Below, in pieces: positions 6,831 to 13,858 of a DNA stretch of 22,617 nt. The notes under the pieces are model-generated. The model had not been told where the DNA came from. It did not search any database and saw only the letters and a list, made by a program, of their open reading frames with translations. Every line of letters starts with the position of its first letter. Position 1 is the stretch's first letter. Origin of the DNA: JBBQRS01 sp038214535 (GTDB lineage Bacteria > Chloroflexota > Anaerolineae > CG2-30-64-16); NCBI GenBank assembly GCA_038214535.1, contig JBBQRS010000079.1, forward strand, positions 1 to 22,617, in the 5' to 3' direction. The position numbers and the translations under genes are program-made.

Positions 6831-7973
6831 TCAAGTCGGACGGCGAGACCGGCGCGCCGACAAGGCGAACAAAATCAGCCCGATCAAGGCCACGAGCGAG
6901 GTGGCCCGAAACGTCATCGCCGGCCCGAAGTTGCTGTAGAGCGACGCGCCCAACAACGCCCCCGCGCCCGCGCCCAGTCCCATGAACATAGCCCCCAGCG
7001 CAGCCTGCGCGCTGGCGCCCAGACCGGCCGGCGCGATCGCGCTGGCATAGACCACCGAGGAGAGCCAGATCAGCGAGAAGGTCGGCCCGTGCAGGAGTTG
7101 GGCCGCCACCGACCAGCGCGGGTCCTGAATCAGGGAATAGGCCCACCCCCGGACGGCGAACATCAGCAACGAAATCATCACGAGGGGACGCGGCCCCCAG
7201 CGACGCAGTAGCAGGGGCGAAAGCCAGAAGACCGGCAACTCGCTCACACCGGCGGCAGCGACGCCCAACCCGATCAATGCCTCGCCCGCGCCGATGCTTT
7301 TGAGGTAGAGACTGAAGTAGTTGTTGAGGATCGAAAAACAGACGCCGGCCAGGAACATCGCAAACATGAAGGCCAGCCAGCGCGAATCCATGGCAAAACC
7401 CTTGAGGTTACGCCCGAAAAGGCCGCGCGGCACGACCGGCGGTGCGGGCAGCCGCGTGGCCGCGATAGCCGCCATGCTCATCATCGCGATGTAAACCACG
7501 ATAATCGCACGTATACCCAACCGCTCGGCGAGCACCCCCGCGCCGAACGCCGACGCGCCGAAACCGACGGCCCCCCAGATACGCAACCGCCCATATTCGG
7601 CGCGGGCGTCTCCCAGCATGTTCAACACCGAGTTATCCGCCAGCGGGATGATGGACGCGTTCAGCGCCGCGTAAAACAACACCAGAATCGCCAGCGTGCC
7701 AAAACCCTGCGCCCACATCAGCCCGGCCACGGGGACCATCACGCCGAACGTCAGCAGCGGCAAAAGCCGTTTGTGCAGATGCAACCCATCGGCGACGACG
7801 CCCCAAAACGGCCCCGCGGCCAGGACGGTAACGGTCGGCAGGGCAGCCAGGACACCGATCTGCCGCGTGCTCATGCCAACTTCCTGATAATAGAGCGTGA
7901 GGAACGGGACGAGCGCCCCGCCCGCCGCGAAATAGAAGAAATAGAAGATGGAAGCCAGCAGACGAGGATTCAC
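6831..7973 (-). CDS. MFS_1-like permease
   Basis: A 380-residue membrane protein with about twelve helices. The N-terminus, with FYFFYFAAGGALVPFL at residues 10-25, is characteristic of the MFS_1-like/HcaT-LacY side of the superfamily, usually proton symporters. A motif-A equivalent (GPFWGVVAD) follows helix 2. The start is GTG at 7973, with AAAGG about 10 nt upstream. As the first gene of an operon with a D-aminoacylase and a D-threonine-aldolase-like enzyme, it is a reasonable candidate for uptake of acylated or free D-amino acids. That substrate is inferred from neighbours only. Confidence 0.82.
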   Translation of the reverse strand: MNPRLLASIFYFFYFAAGGALVPFLTLYYQEVGMSTRQIGVLAALPTVTVLAAGPFWGVVADGLHLHKRLLPLLTFGVMVPVAGLMWAQGFGTLAILVLFYAALNASIIPLADNSVLNMLGDARAEYGRLRIWGAVGFGASAFGAGVLAERLGIRAIIVVYIAMMSMAAIAATRLPAPPVVPRGLFGRNLKGFAMDSRWLAFMFAMFLAGVCFSILNNYFSLYLKSIGAGEALIGLGVAAAGVSELPVFWLSPLLLRRWGPRPLVMISLLMFAVRGWAYSLIQDPRWSVAAQLLHGPTFSLIWLSSVVYASAIAPAGLGASAQAALGAMFMGLGAGAGALLGASLYSNFGPAMTFRATSLVALIGLILFALSARRSRRPT

Positions 7974-7996
7974 GCAAAGCCGACCTTTCCGACCTC

Positions 7997-8005
7997 TGGT
8001 ATAAT
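7997..8005 (+). promoter_or_regulatory. Extended -10 promoter of the GatZ-like gene
   Basis: TG at 7997-7998 followed by a perfect TATAAT at 8000-8005. No convincing -35 is present, as is usual for extended -10 promoters. The predicted leader is about 79 nt. It overlaps the opposing element on the minus strand. Confidence 0.55.
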
Positions 8006-8007
8006 CA
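7999..8007 (-). promoter_or_regulatory. Candidate extended -10 of the D-amino-acid operon
   Basis: On the minus strand the bases read TGATTATAC, a TGn followed by TTATAC. It lies about 25 bp before the GTG of the MFS gene and shares its core with the plus-strand -10. The match is weaker than that of the opposing promoter. Confidence 0.35.
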
Positions 8008-8090
8008 AGAGCAGAAGTATATCACTCTTATAAGGCTGGCTAAAGCGTAATCGGCCTGCATCCGAAACGTAACTCACTGAGGAGGCGCAC

Positions 8091-9419
8091 ATGCGAAACC
8101 GCGACAACGACCACAGTTTTCTCGACGTCATTGTACGGGCGCAGGGACGCGGTTCGCCCTTCGGCATTTACAGCATCTGCTCGGCGCATCCCCACGTGCT
8201 TGCGGCTGCCATGCAGCGCGCCAATCAATCTGACGCGCCGCTGCTGATCGAAGCCACGTGCAACCAGGTGAATCAATACGGGGGCTACACCGGCATGACC
8301 CCCGCCGATTTCGTCGCATATGTGCGCGATCTGGCGCGGGAGCGTGATTTCCTCCTCGAACGGTTGATCCTGGGAGGCGACCATCTGGGGCCGTCCGTCT
8401 GGCAGGCCGAGCCGGCGGCCACGGCCATGGCGAAAGCCCGCGAACTGGTGCGCGCCTACGTGCGCGCCGGGTATACCAAAATACACCTCGACGCCAGCAT
8501 GAAGCTTGGCGACGATGAAGCGGCAGGCGCGCCGGATATCTGCCTGGCCGCAGAGCGTGTGGCGGCGCTGGCGGAGGCGGCCGAAGACGCGTGGGCCGAT
8601 ACGCCGGGGAGCCAGACCGCGCCACGCTATGTGATCGGCACGGAGGTGCCCCCACCCGGTGGCATCAAAGGGCACGAGAGCGGCATCGAGGTGAGTTCAG
8701 CCGGGGATGTGGCGCAGACGATTGAAGTCACAAAGGCGGAGTTCTTGAAACGCGGGTTGGCGCGCGGCTGGGAACGGGTGATCGCCGTCGTGGTGCAGCC
8801 CGGCGTGGAATACGGCGACGCCGTCATACACGAGTATGAACCCGAAAAGGCACAGGAAATCTCGCGGTTCATTGAGGACTACCCGCGGCTGGTCTATGAA
8901 GCGCACTCGACCGACTATCAAACCTGCCCGGCGCTCAGCCGCATGGTGACTGATCACTTCGCCATCTTGAAGGTCGGCCCGGCGCTGACCTTCGCGTTTC
9001 GCGAGGCCGTCTTCGCCCTGGAACTGATCGAAAAGGAGTGGCTGGGCGGACGAAGCGACGTAGCCCTTTCCGGGCTGCAAACTGCGCTCGAAAGCGCCAT
9101 GTTGGCCGATTCTCGCTACTGGGAGCCGTATTACGCGGGCGACGCCGCGGCTCAGGCATTTGCCCGCAAGTATAGCCTGAGCGACCGCTGTCGCTATTAT
9201 TGGCCCACGCCGCCCGTCCAGGCCGCGCTGCAACGGCTTCTCGCCAATCTCCGCGCGGCCCCAATCCCGTTGGCGCTGTTGAGCCAATATCTCCCCGGAC
9301 AATACGAACGCGTGCGCGCCGGCAGCTTAGTGAATACCCCGGATGCGCACATCCTGGATAAGATCGAGGATGTCCTCGCAGACTATGCGTGCGCCTGCGG
9401 CCACGAAGCGCGGCTATAA
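8091..9419 (+). CDS. GatZ/KbaZ-family sugar-phosphate protein (possible fructose-6-phosphate 4-epimerase)
   Basis: A 442-residue TIM-barrel protein of the GatZ/KbaZ/AgaZ (PF08013) family. Recognisable segments are FGIYSICSAHP near residue 24, EATCNQVNQYGGYTGM near 49, LGGDHLGP near 95, KIHLDASM near 130, GTEVPPPGG near 183 and YEAHSTDYQT near 266. In enterobacteria GatZ is the non-catalytic partner of tagatose-bisphosphate aldolase GatY. No GatY-like gene is adjacent here. From memory, stand-alone members from thermophilic Anaerolineae convert fructose 6-phosphate to tagatose 6-phosphate by C4 epimerisation, which is the likelier role but is inference. The start has GAGGAGG 5 nt upstream. The gene is transcribed alone, divergent from the D-amino-acid operon, and ends at the hairpin at 9443-9478. 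Confidence 0.85.
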   Translation: MRNRDNDHSFLDVIVRAQGRGSPFGIYSICSAHPHVLAAAMQRANQSDAPLLIEATCNQVNQYGGYTGMTPADFVAYVRDLARERDFLLERLILGGDHLGPSVWQAEPAATAMAKARELVRAYVRAGYTKIHLDASMKLGDDEAAGAPDICLAAERVAALAEAAEDAWADTPGSQTAPRYVIGTEVPPPGGIKGHESGIEVSSAGDVAQTIEVTKAEFLKRGLARGWERVIAVVVQPGVEYGDAVIHEYEPEKAQEISRFIEDYPRLVYEAHSTDYQTCPALSRMVTDHFAILKVGPALTFAFREAVFALELIEKEWLGGRSDVALSGLQTALESAMLADSRYWEPYYAGDAAAQAFARKYSLSDRCRYYWPTPPVQAALQRLLANLRAAPIPLALLSQYLPGQYERVRAGSLVNTPDAHILDKIEDVLADYACACGHEARL

Positions 9420-9442
9420 CCACAAAGTCGGCTTAAAACAAA

Positions 9443-9478
9443 AGCGCGCCCTTTCTGAAAAAATCAGAAAGGCGCGCT
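9443..9478. terminator. Bidirectional hairpin terminator
   Basis: A strong stem with one bulged C joins 9443-9458 to 9464-9478 through an A5 loop. On the minus strand it is followed by a T-rich run (complement of 9434-9442), giving a standard terminator for the NifX-type gene. On the plus strand it can also end the GatZ-like transcript, although no T-run follows. Confidence 0.8.
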
Positions 9479-9487
9479 CGTTAAGAA

Positions 9488-9880
9488 TCAATGCAAGCTG
9501 TCGGTGTGGTTTTCAATCGTCCCGGCAAGATACGCGGCAACGGCCTCATCAATGGCCGCGATATCCGTGATGATCGGCTGGATGCCGGCCTCTTCCAGAC
9601 CCTGGAACGCGCCCCGGCCCATCCCACGTGACAGGAGCACCTGGCAATCGTGAATCGGCTCCGCCATGCGTCCGTGCGTATTCCGGGAGGCCTCATCGAA
9701 ACCATGCGCTTCGCCCTCGACATGCACGTGGCCGCCTTCGCCCTTGCCATGCGCGACCTTCTCGCGCTGTTCGCGACCAATCACCTTCCCGTATTCGGTG
9801 GTCAGAACAACGTAGTACGGCGCGCGGCCGAAATGCCGGCTGATGGTCACGCCGTCCTCAGTAACAACTGCAATCTTCAT
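9488..9880 (-). CDS. Dinitrogenase iron-molybdenum cofactor domain protein (NifX/MTH1175 type)
   Basis: A 130-residue protein of the Nitro_FeMo-Co family (PF02579). The opening MKIAVVTEDG and the ISRHFGRAPYYVV segment at residues 13-25 are diagnostic. So are the central HDCQVLLSRGMGRGAFQGLEEAGI and a final TDIAAIDEAVAAYL helix region. A loop at about 43-70 is rich in His, Gly and Glu (GHVHVEGEAHGFDE) and could hold metal. The family binds iron-sulfur or iron-molybdenum clusters. With no nitrogenase genes nearby, a general Fe-S or metal-handling role is more likely than nitrogen fixation. I chose the ATG at 9880 over the longer frame to 9925 because the family begins MKIA; AAAGGA lies about 10 nt upstream. 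Confidence 0.85.
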   Translation of the reverse strand: MKIAVVTEDGVTISRHFGRAPYYVVLTTEYGKVIGREQREKVAHGKGEGGHVHVEGEAHGFDEASRNTHGRMAEPIHDCQVLLSRGMGRGAFQGLEEAGIQPIITDIAAIDEAVAAYLAGTIENHTDSLH

Positions 9881-9993
9881 GTGTGATTGATCCTTTCCCT
9901 GATTTCTCTCAGGTAGGATGCCCAAGACCGTGCATCCGTTACATTCATCCCCTACCTTCGCCGCGGCGCCCGCTGCAACGAGCGCACAGAGGC
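9881..9993. other. Intergenic gap between the NifX-type and cytochrome c genes
   Basis: It holds small inverted repeats: GGATGC/GCATCC around 9916-9937 and CCTGA/TCAGG around 9899-9914. These could form weak hairpins in the minus-strand transcript. I see no clear promoter or T-run. Confidence 0.3.
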
Positions 9994-10428
9994 TTACTTA
10001 AGGGTCAGGAGATAAGCAACCAGATCGTTGAGTTCCTTCGGCGAGAGTTCAGTCTGGAAGTTGTTAGGCATGACTCCTGCCGGAAAACCTTCCACCATGT
10101 CAACTTCAGGATTGACGATCTGTTCCTTGAGCCAATCGGCGGCGTTCTTTGCAGTCCCCCCGTACCCTTCTTCCGTGAACGCGCCGGCAGCATCGGTAGC
10201 GATCCCGGCCAATGTCGGCCCGACGAGCGTCTTGCCCGGTTCGACCGAATGGCACGTTACGCATCCGGGGCCACTGCTTTTGCCGATAGTCGCTTGCTCG
10301 AACAACTTCTGGCCGGCAGCAGCGTCTCCGGCCGCAGAGGCGGCCGGCGCGCTTTGTCCCGGTTGGCCGCCGCAAGCGGCCAGTAAGAGAACCACAACGC
10401 AAAGCACCGCACACATCATACGGTTCAT
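9994..10428 (-). CDS. Lipoprotein c-type cytochrome
   Basis: A 144-residue exported monohaem cytochrome c. Residues 1-19 form a lipoprotein signal peptide ending LLAAC (Cys19 would be lipidated). A Gly/Ala/Ser/Gln linker follows. The haem site is CVTCH at 56-60 and the likely axial ligand is Met120 in PAGVMPNNF. The C-terminal helix SPKELNDLVAYLLTLK is typical of class I cytochromes. It resembles the small cytochrome c subunits or domains tied to oxidases and alternative complex III, anchored to the outer face of the membrane. An AAGGAGG ribosome site precedes the ATG. It lies 45 bp after tRNA-Leu on the same strand with no visible terminator between, so it may be co-transcribed. A TATAAA-like -10 in the gap could serve it separately. 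Confidence 0.9.
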   Translation of the reverse strand: MNRMMCAVLCVVVLLLAACGGQPGQSAPAASAAGDAAAGQKLFEQATIGKSSGPGCVTCHSVEPGKTLVGPTLAGIATDAAGAFTEEGYGGTAKNAADWLKEQIVNPEVDMVEGFPAGVMPNNFQTELSPKELNDLVAYLLTLK

Positions 10429-10473
10429 GTTTGCTCCTCCTTAGTTGAGGCAATCCGATTTATATGGGAACTA

Positions 10474-10554
10474 TGGGGCGGGTGGGAATCGAACCCACAA
10501 TCCTTGCGGAGGCAGATTTTAAGTCTGCTGCGTATGCCGTTTCGCCACCGCCCC
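10474..10554 (-). tRNA. tRNA-Leu (anticodon TAA)
   Basis: A class II tRNA of 81 nt read on the minus strand. The acceptor stem GGGGCGG pairs with CCGCCCC. The anticodon stem GCAGA/TCTGC holds the loop CTTAAAA (anticodon UAA in RNA). A long variable arm follows, then the T arm GTGGG-TTCGATT-CCCAC. The discriminator base is A, and the CCA is not encoded. Confidence 0.95.
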
Positions 10555-10565
10555 ATCATGATGTG

Positions 10566-10594
10566 ATTCTAGCACCCTGATTTCAAGCTGTCAA
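10566..10594 (-). promoter_or_regulatory. Promoter of tRNA-Leu
   Basis: On the minus strand TTGACA (complement of 10589-10594), a 17-bp spacer and TAGAAT (complement of 10566-10571) precede the tRNA by about 11 bp. Confidence 0.8.
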
Positions 10595-10623
10595 TCGGTT
10601 TACCTGCCATTTCCCACGGTCGC

Positions 10624-10651
10624 TTGCAGATGACTCGATTCGGCGTATACT
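10624..10651 (+). promoter_or_regulatory. Promoter of the thymidylate-kinase-like pair
   Basis: TTGCAG at 10624-10629, a 16-bp spacer and TATACT at 10646-10651. The predicted leader is about 25 nt before the ATG at 10684. The promoter argues against starting the protein at 10624. Confidence 0.65.
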
Positions 10652-10683
10652 ACTCACTATCAAACGGCGCACAAGGAGGTTCA

Positions 10684-11448
10684 ATGGCGACCTTACCCGA
10701 TGGCACACCCTTGCCGGGCAAACTCTTCATCGTCGAAGGCATTGACGGCTCCGGCAAAAGCACACAACTCGACCTGCTGCACAAATGGCTGGTGAGCGAA
10801 GGACATCTCGTCGTCTTCACCGAGTGGAACTCCTCGCCCCTGGTGCGCCGCACCACCCAGCGCGGCAAACGCGCCCAACTCCTCACCCCCCTGACCTTCA
10901 GCCTGATTCACGCCGCCGACCTCGCTGACCGCATGGAGCGCGAGGTGATCCCCGCGCTAAAGGCCGGGGCCATCGTCCTGGCCGACCGCTACATCTACAC
11001 GGCCTTCGCGCGCGATGGGGCACGCGGGATTGACGCCGCCTGGGTGCGCGACATCTATGGCTTTGCCGTGCAGCCCACTGTGGCTTTCTACTTCGACGTA
11101 CCGCTGGATGAAGCGTTGCGACGCATCATGGTGGGCCGACCTCAACTCAAGTGGTACGAAGCGGGCATGGACCTCGGCCTCAGCCCCGATCCCTATGAAT
11201 CGTTCCGACTATTTCAAAAACGCATCCTCGGTCAATACGAGCAAATGGTAGATGAATTCGGGCTGACGACCATTGACGCTACGCTACCGCTGGTGCAACA
11301 GCAGCAACAGGCGCGCACGCTACTGATGCCGCACCTGAAAGGCTTGCTGAAAGCGAATTACTCGCCGTGGCGCGAGGCTTTGATGCGCGAGGGGCTGCAC
11401 GGGAGCTATCTCAAGATGCGCAACCCGGTCGCTGCAACAGAAGCCTGA
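10684..11448 (+). CDS. Thymidylate-kinase-like P-loop nucleotide kinase
   Basis: A 254-residue P-loop kinase of the thymidylate kinase superfamily. An intact Walker A, GIDGSGKST, lies at residues 19-27 (Lys25), a DRY motif in LADRYIYT near 98-105, and a final partially helical extension of ~40 residues. The canonical TMK lid is replaced by a segment with WYEAGMDL near 157-164, shared with the next gene. The length exceeds the usual ~210 residues. Expected chemistry: ATP-dependent phosphorylation of a nucleoside monophosphate, but the altered lid makes dTMP uncertain. The ATG at 10684 has AAGGAGG 6 nt upstream. The pair sits opposite a PPK2/CHAD operon, so a link to polyphosphate or nucleotide balance is plausible. 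It may not be the cell's housekeeping tmk. Confidence 0.8.
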   Translation: MATLPDGTPLPGKLFIVEGIDGSGKSTQLDLLHKWLVSEGHLVVFTEWNSSPLVRRTTQRGKRAQLLTPLTFSLIHAADLADRMEREVIPALKAGAIVLADRYIYTAFARDGARGIDAAWVRDIYGFAVQPTVAFYFDVPLDEALRRIMVGRPQLKWYEAGMDLGLSPDPYESFRLFQKRILGQYEQMVDEFGLTTIDATLPLVQQQQQARTLLMPHLKGLLKANYSPWREALMREGLHGSYLKMRNPVAATEA

Positions 11449-11460
11449 CGTGGAGACACC

Positions 11461-12165
11461 ATGACACAGATACAATACTACGGCCGGGGCAATATTCCGG
11501 GATTCGAGAAAACCGCCTTGCCCGGGAAGTTAGTTGTCGTCGAAGGGACAGACGGCGTGGGGCGTTCGACGCAAATCGCCCTGCTCCACGAATGGCTGGA
11601 GGCCAACGGGTACGCCGTGACGCAAACCGGGCTGGCGCGCTCATCGCTGGTGGGGCCGGGACTGGCGCGCGCCAAACAGGGGCATACCCTTGGCGACATC
11701 ACGATGAATCTGTTCTACGCGACCGATTTTGCCGACCGGCTGGAAAAAGAGATCATCCCGGCGTTGCGCGCAGGCTTCGTGTGCCTCACCGACCGCTATA
11801 TCTACTCGATGATCGCGCGCGGCATCGTGCGGGGTGTGAACGAAGGCTGGCTGAAAGACCTGTTCGGGTTCGCGATCGTGCCCGATGCGGTGTTTTACCT
11901 CGAAGCCGACCTCAAACACCTTATCCCGCGCGTCCTGGCCGGCGAAGGGTTCGACTACTGGGAATCGGGAATGGACGTGCTGCGCGGCGACGACATCTTC
12001 GAAAGCTATCGGGAATATCAAACCCGGTTATTAGAAGTGTTCCGGCAAATCGGCGGGGAGTACAACTTCACCCGGGTGGACGCCAACCGGCCGGTCCACG
12101 TCATTTTCGACGAGTTGCGCCGGCAGATGATCACCCTCTTGCGCGACATGCAGCCACAGACCTGA
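11461..12165 (+). CDS. Divergent thymidylate-kinase-like protein with P-loop Lys-to-Arg change
   Basis: A 234-residue paralogue of the preceding gene, 12 bp downstream and surely in the same operon. It has the same layout: LPGKLVVVEGTDG at residues 20-32, a P-loop at 29-37 reading GTDGVGRST with Arg35 where Lys is expected, TDRYIYSM near 109-116, and the shared lid-like YWESGMDV near 161-168. The lysine contacts the ATP beta/gamma phosphates in the family, so the protein may be a poor kinase, a regulatory partner of the first protein, or a user of another phosphate donor. The ATG has GGAG upstream. It ends 2 bp from the stop of the convergent PPK2 gene, leaving no room for a terminator. Confidence 0.78.
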   Translation: MTQIQYYGRGNIPGFEKTALPGKLVVVEGTDGVGRSTQIALLHEWLEANGYAVTQTGLARSSLVGPGLARAKQGHTLGDITMNLFYATDFADRLEKEIIPALRAGFVCLTDRYIYSMIARGIVRGVNEGWLKDLFGFAIVPDAVFYLEADLKHLIPRVLAGEGFDYWESGMDVLRGDDIFESYREYQTRLLEVFRQIGGEYNFTRVDANRPVHVIFDELRRQMITLLRDMQPQT

Positions 12166-12167
12166 GG

Positions 12168-13040
12168 TTACGATTTCTCCGACTTGCGACGGGCGTCTTC
12201 TCCATCCAGGACATCGCCCTCGTCCGATACGGATTCCCCGCCTTCCAACCCCTGCGTAAGGCGAGGATCGGAACGCGTGCGCTTGCGAATCTCTTTCCTG
12301 AAGTGTGCGTCCACGTCTTCGGGTTTGTACTTCAGCTCGCGCACCAGGGTCTCGGCAACCGTGCGCAACACCTTGATGCGCGCCCAGTTCTTGTCCATTG
12401 CCTCAACAATGGTCCACGGCGCCGTAAAGGTGCTGGTCTTCAACAGCATCTCGTCCGCCGCCGCCTCATAAGCCGCCCACTGCTCGTTATTGCGCCAATC
12501 GTCGGGCGTCAGCTTCCATGCCTTGTAGGGCGAGGCCGCACGGGCCTTGAAGCGCCGTAACTGCTCTTCAGGAGTGATATGCATCCAGAACTTGAAGACC
12601 ACCGCGCCGGAATCCACCTGCTGGCGCTCGAACTGATTGATCTCACGATATGCGCGCCGCCACTCTGCCTCGCGGCAACGCTCCTCGACCCGGTCGCCCA
12701 GGACGCGAGTATACCAACTCCTGTCGAAGATACCAACACAGCCCTGCTCCGGCAAATGCCGCCAATAGCGATAGAAATAATGGCGATCCTGATCCTCGGT
12801 CTGGAGCGCATTCAGCGAATGGACAATATACCCGCGCGGGTCAAGCCCCTCGGTGAGTCGCTTGATGCACCCACCCTTCCCCGCCGCGTCCCAACCCTCG
12901 AAAACAATCAGCACAGTCCGCTGCCGCACGGCAACTTCACGCGCCAGCGCGCCCAGCAGGTTCTGGAAGCGATCCAATTGATCCAGATAATCCTCCGGGC
13001 CGATGGTTCGCGAGAGGTCTACCTGGGAAAGCACTGACAT
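12168..13040 (-). CDS. PPK2-family polyphosphate kinase, active-type half of a split polyphosphate:AMP phosphotransferase
   Basis: A 290-residue PPK2 protein. Walker A is GWDAAGKGG at residues 49-57 and Walker B is IFDRSWY at 104-110. The lid has basic residues followed by YKAWKLTPDDWRNNEQW near 172-188, then STFTAPWTIVEAMDKNWARIKVLRTV. The DDWRN and APWTIVEA segments recall the C-terminal, active domain of Pap-type (class II) PPK2 enzymes, which transfer phosphate from polyphosphate to AMP or other nucleotides. The last ~50 residues are charged and look disordered. It is the third gene of the CYTH/CHAD-PPK2-PPK2 operon, 17 bp after the second, and converges on the kinase pair. The exact nucleotide preference cannot be assigned. 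Confidence 0.88.
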   Translation of the reverse strand: MSVLSQVDLSRTIGPEDYLDQLDRFQNLLGALAREVAVRQRTVLIVFEGWDAAGKGGCIKRLTEGLDPRGYIVHSLNALQTEDQDRHYFYRYWRHLPEQGCVGIFDRSWYTRVLGDRVEERCREAEWRRAYREINQFERQQVDSGAVVFKFWMHITPEEQLRRFKARAASPYKAWKLTPDDWRNNEQWAAYEAAADEMLLKTSTFTAPWTIVEAMDKNWARIKVLRTVAETLVRELKYKPEDVDAHFRKEIRKRTRSDPRLTQGLEGGESVSDEGDVLDGEDARRKSEKS

Positions 13041-13057
13041 CTATATAACTCCCCTGC

Positions 13058-13834
13058 CTACGACGCGTCCGGGACGTCCGGCGCGTTTTCGGCGTCGGCT
13101 TCCACCGAAGCGATCTGGACGCCCAGGTTCGCCAATCCTCGTTCCAGTGCATCGGCGACGGTTTGCATGACGCGCCACCGGGTATAGAGCGGATGGGTCG
13201 CCTCGATTAAGGTCCAGGGCAGACCAGCAACGTCGGTTTGCACCAGCATTTCTTCGACGCGGGGAAGATACTGCCGGTATTTTCGATACTGCTCCCAATC
13301 ATCCGCGCGTGAACCGGGCCAACGCAAGGTCTCTTCGATGGGAATGCGGAGTCGCCGGCGCTGCTCTCCCTGGCCGATGTGCAACCAAAGCTTGACGATG
13401 ACGTGCCCGTCGTCGGCCAACATGCGTTCCAGATCGAGACAATCGCGATAGGCTGCGCGGGCTTCATCCTCACGCAAGCGGCGCTCGGCGGAATCAGCCA
13501 ACACCTGACCATACCACCCGGCGTCAAACAGGACCAGATTTCCGCGCGCGGGCAGCTTGAGCCAATACCGCCTGAGCCAGGGGTAGCGACCTTCCTCTTC
13601 CGTGGGGCGGCGCATGGCCCAGGCCTGGAAACCACGCGGGTCCAGGCCATACGTCAGCATCCGAATCGCGTCACCCTTGCCGGAGCCGGCCCACCCCTCC
13701 AGAAGAATCACGGCCGGCATCCGCGCCATGAAGGCGGCTTGCTGCAACACGTAAAGACGGCGTTGCAGGGGCAGACGCAGTTCGCGCCATCCACGGCGCT
13801 TCAGTTTTTTGGTCAGATCAAGTTCTTCAAGCAT
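13058..13834 (-). CDS. PPK2-like protein with altered Walker B, resembling the N-terminal half of Pap
   Basis: A 258-residue PPK2-family protein. It opens MLEELDLTKKL, like the N-terminal domain of two-domain polyphosphate:AMP phosphotransferases, and includes LDPRGF at 64-69 and RRPTEEEGRYPWLRRYW near 75-91. Walker A is intact (GWAGSGKGD, 47-55). Walker B reads LFDAGWY at 102-108 in place of FDRSWY, losing the Arg and Ser, and the lid is rearranged (ETLRWPGSRADDWEQY). In fused Pap proteins the N-terminal domain is the degenerate one. This gene and the next therefore look like the same protein split in two, with this half probably structural or regulatory. It starts 24 bp after the CYTH/CHAD stop. 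Confidence 0.83.
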   Translation of the reverse strand: MLEELDLTKKLKRRGWRELRLPLQRRLYVLQQAAFMARMPAVILLEGWAGSGKGDAIRMLTYGLDPRGFQAWAMRRPTEEEGRYPWLRRYWLKLPARGNLVLFDAGWYGQVLADSAERRLREDEARAAYRDCLDLERMLADDGHVIVKLWLHIGQGEQRRRLRIPIEETLRWPGSRADDWEQYRKYRQYLPRVEEMLVQTDVAGLPWTLIEATHPLYTRWRVMQTVADALERGLANLGVQIASVEADAENAPDVPDAS

Positions 13835-13858
13835 AAGCAGGTCACATCAAACGGCGCG

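Noticed and set aside
9488..9880. Evidence for nitrogen fixation from the NifX-type gene
   Set aside because: The family is widespread in organisms without nitrogenase, and no nif genes are present in the window.
11367..12560. 397-codon plus-strand frame spanning the second kinase and PPK2 ends
   Set aside because: It overlaps two well-supported genes in other frames and crosses their convergent junction; the product is Arg-rich with no domain.
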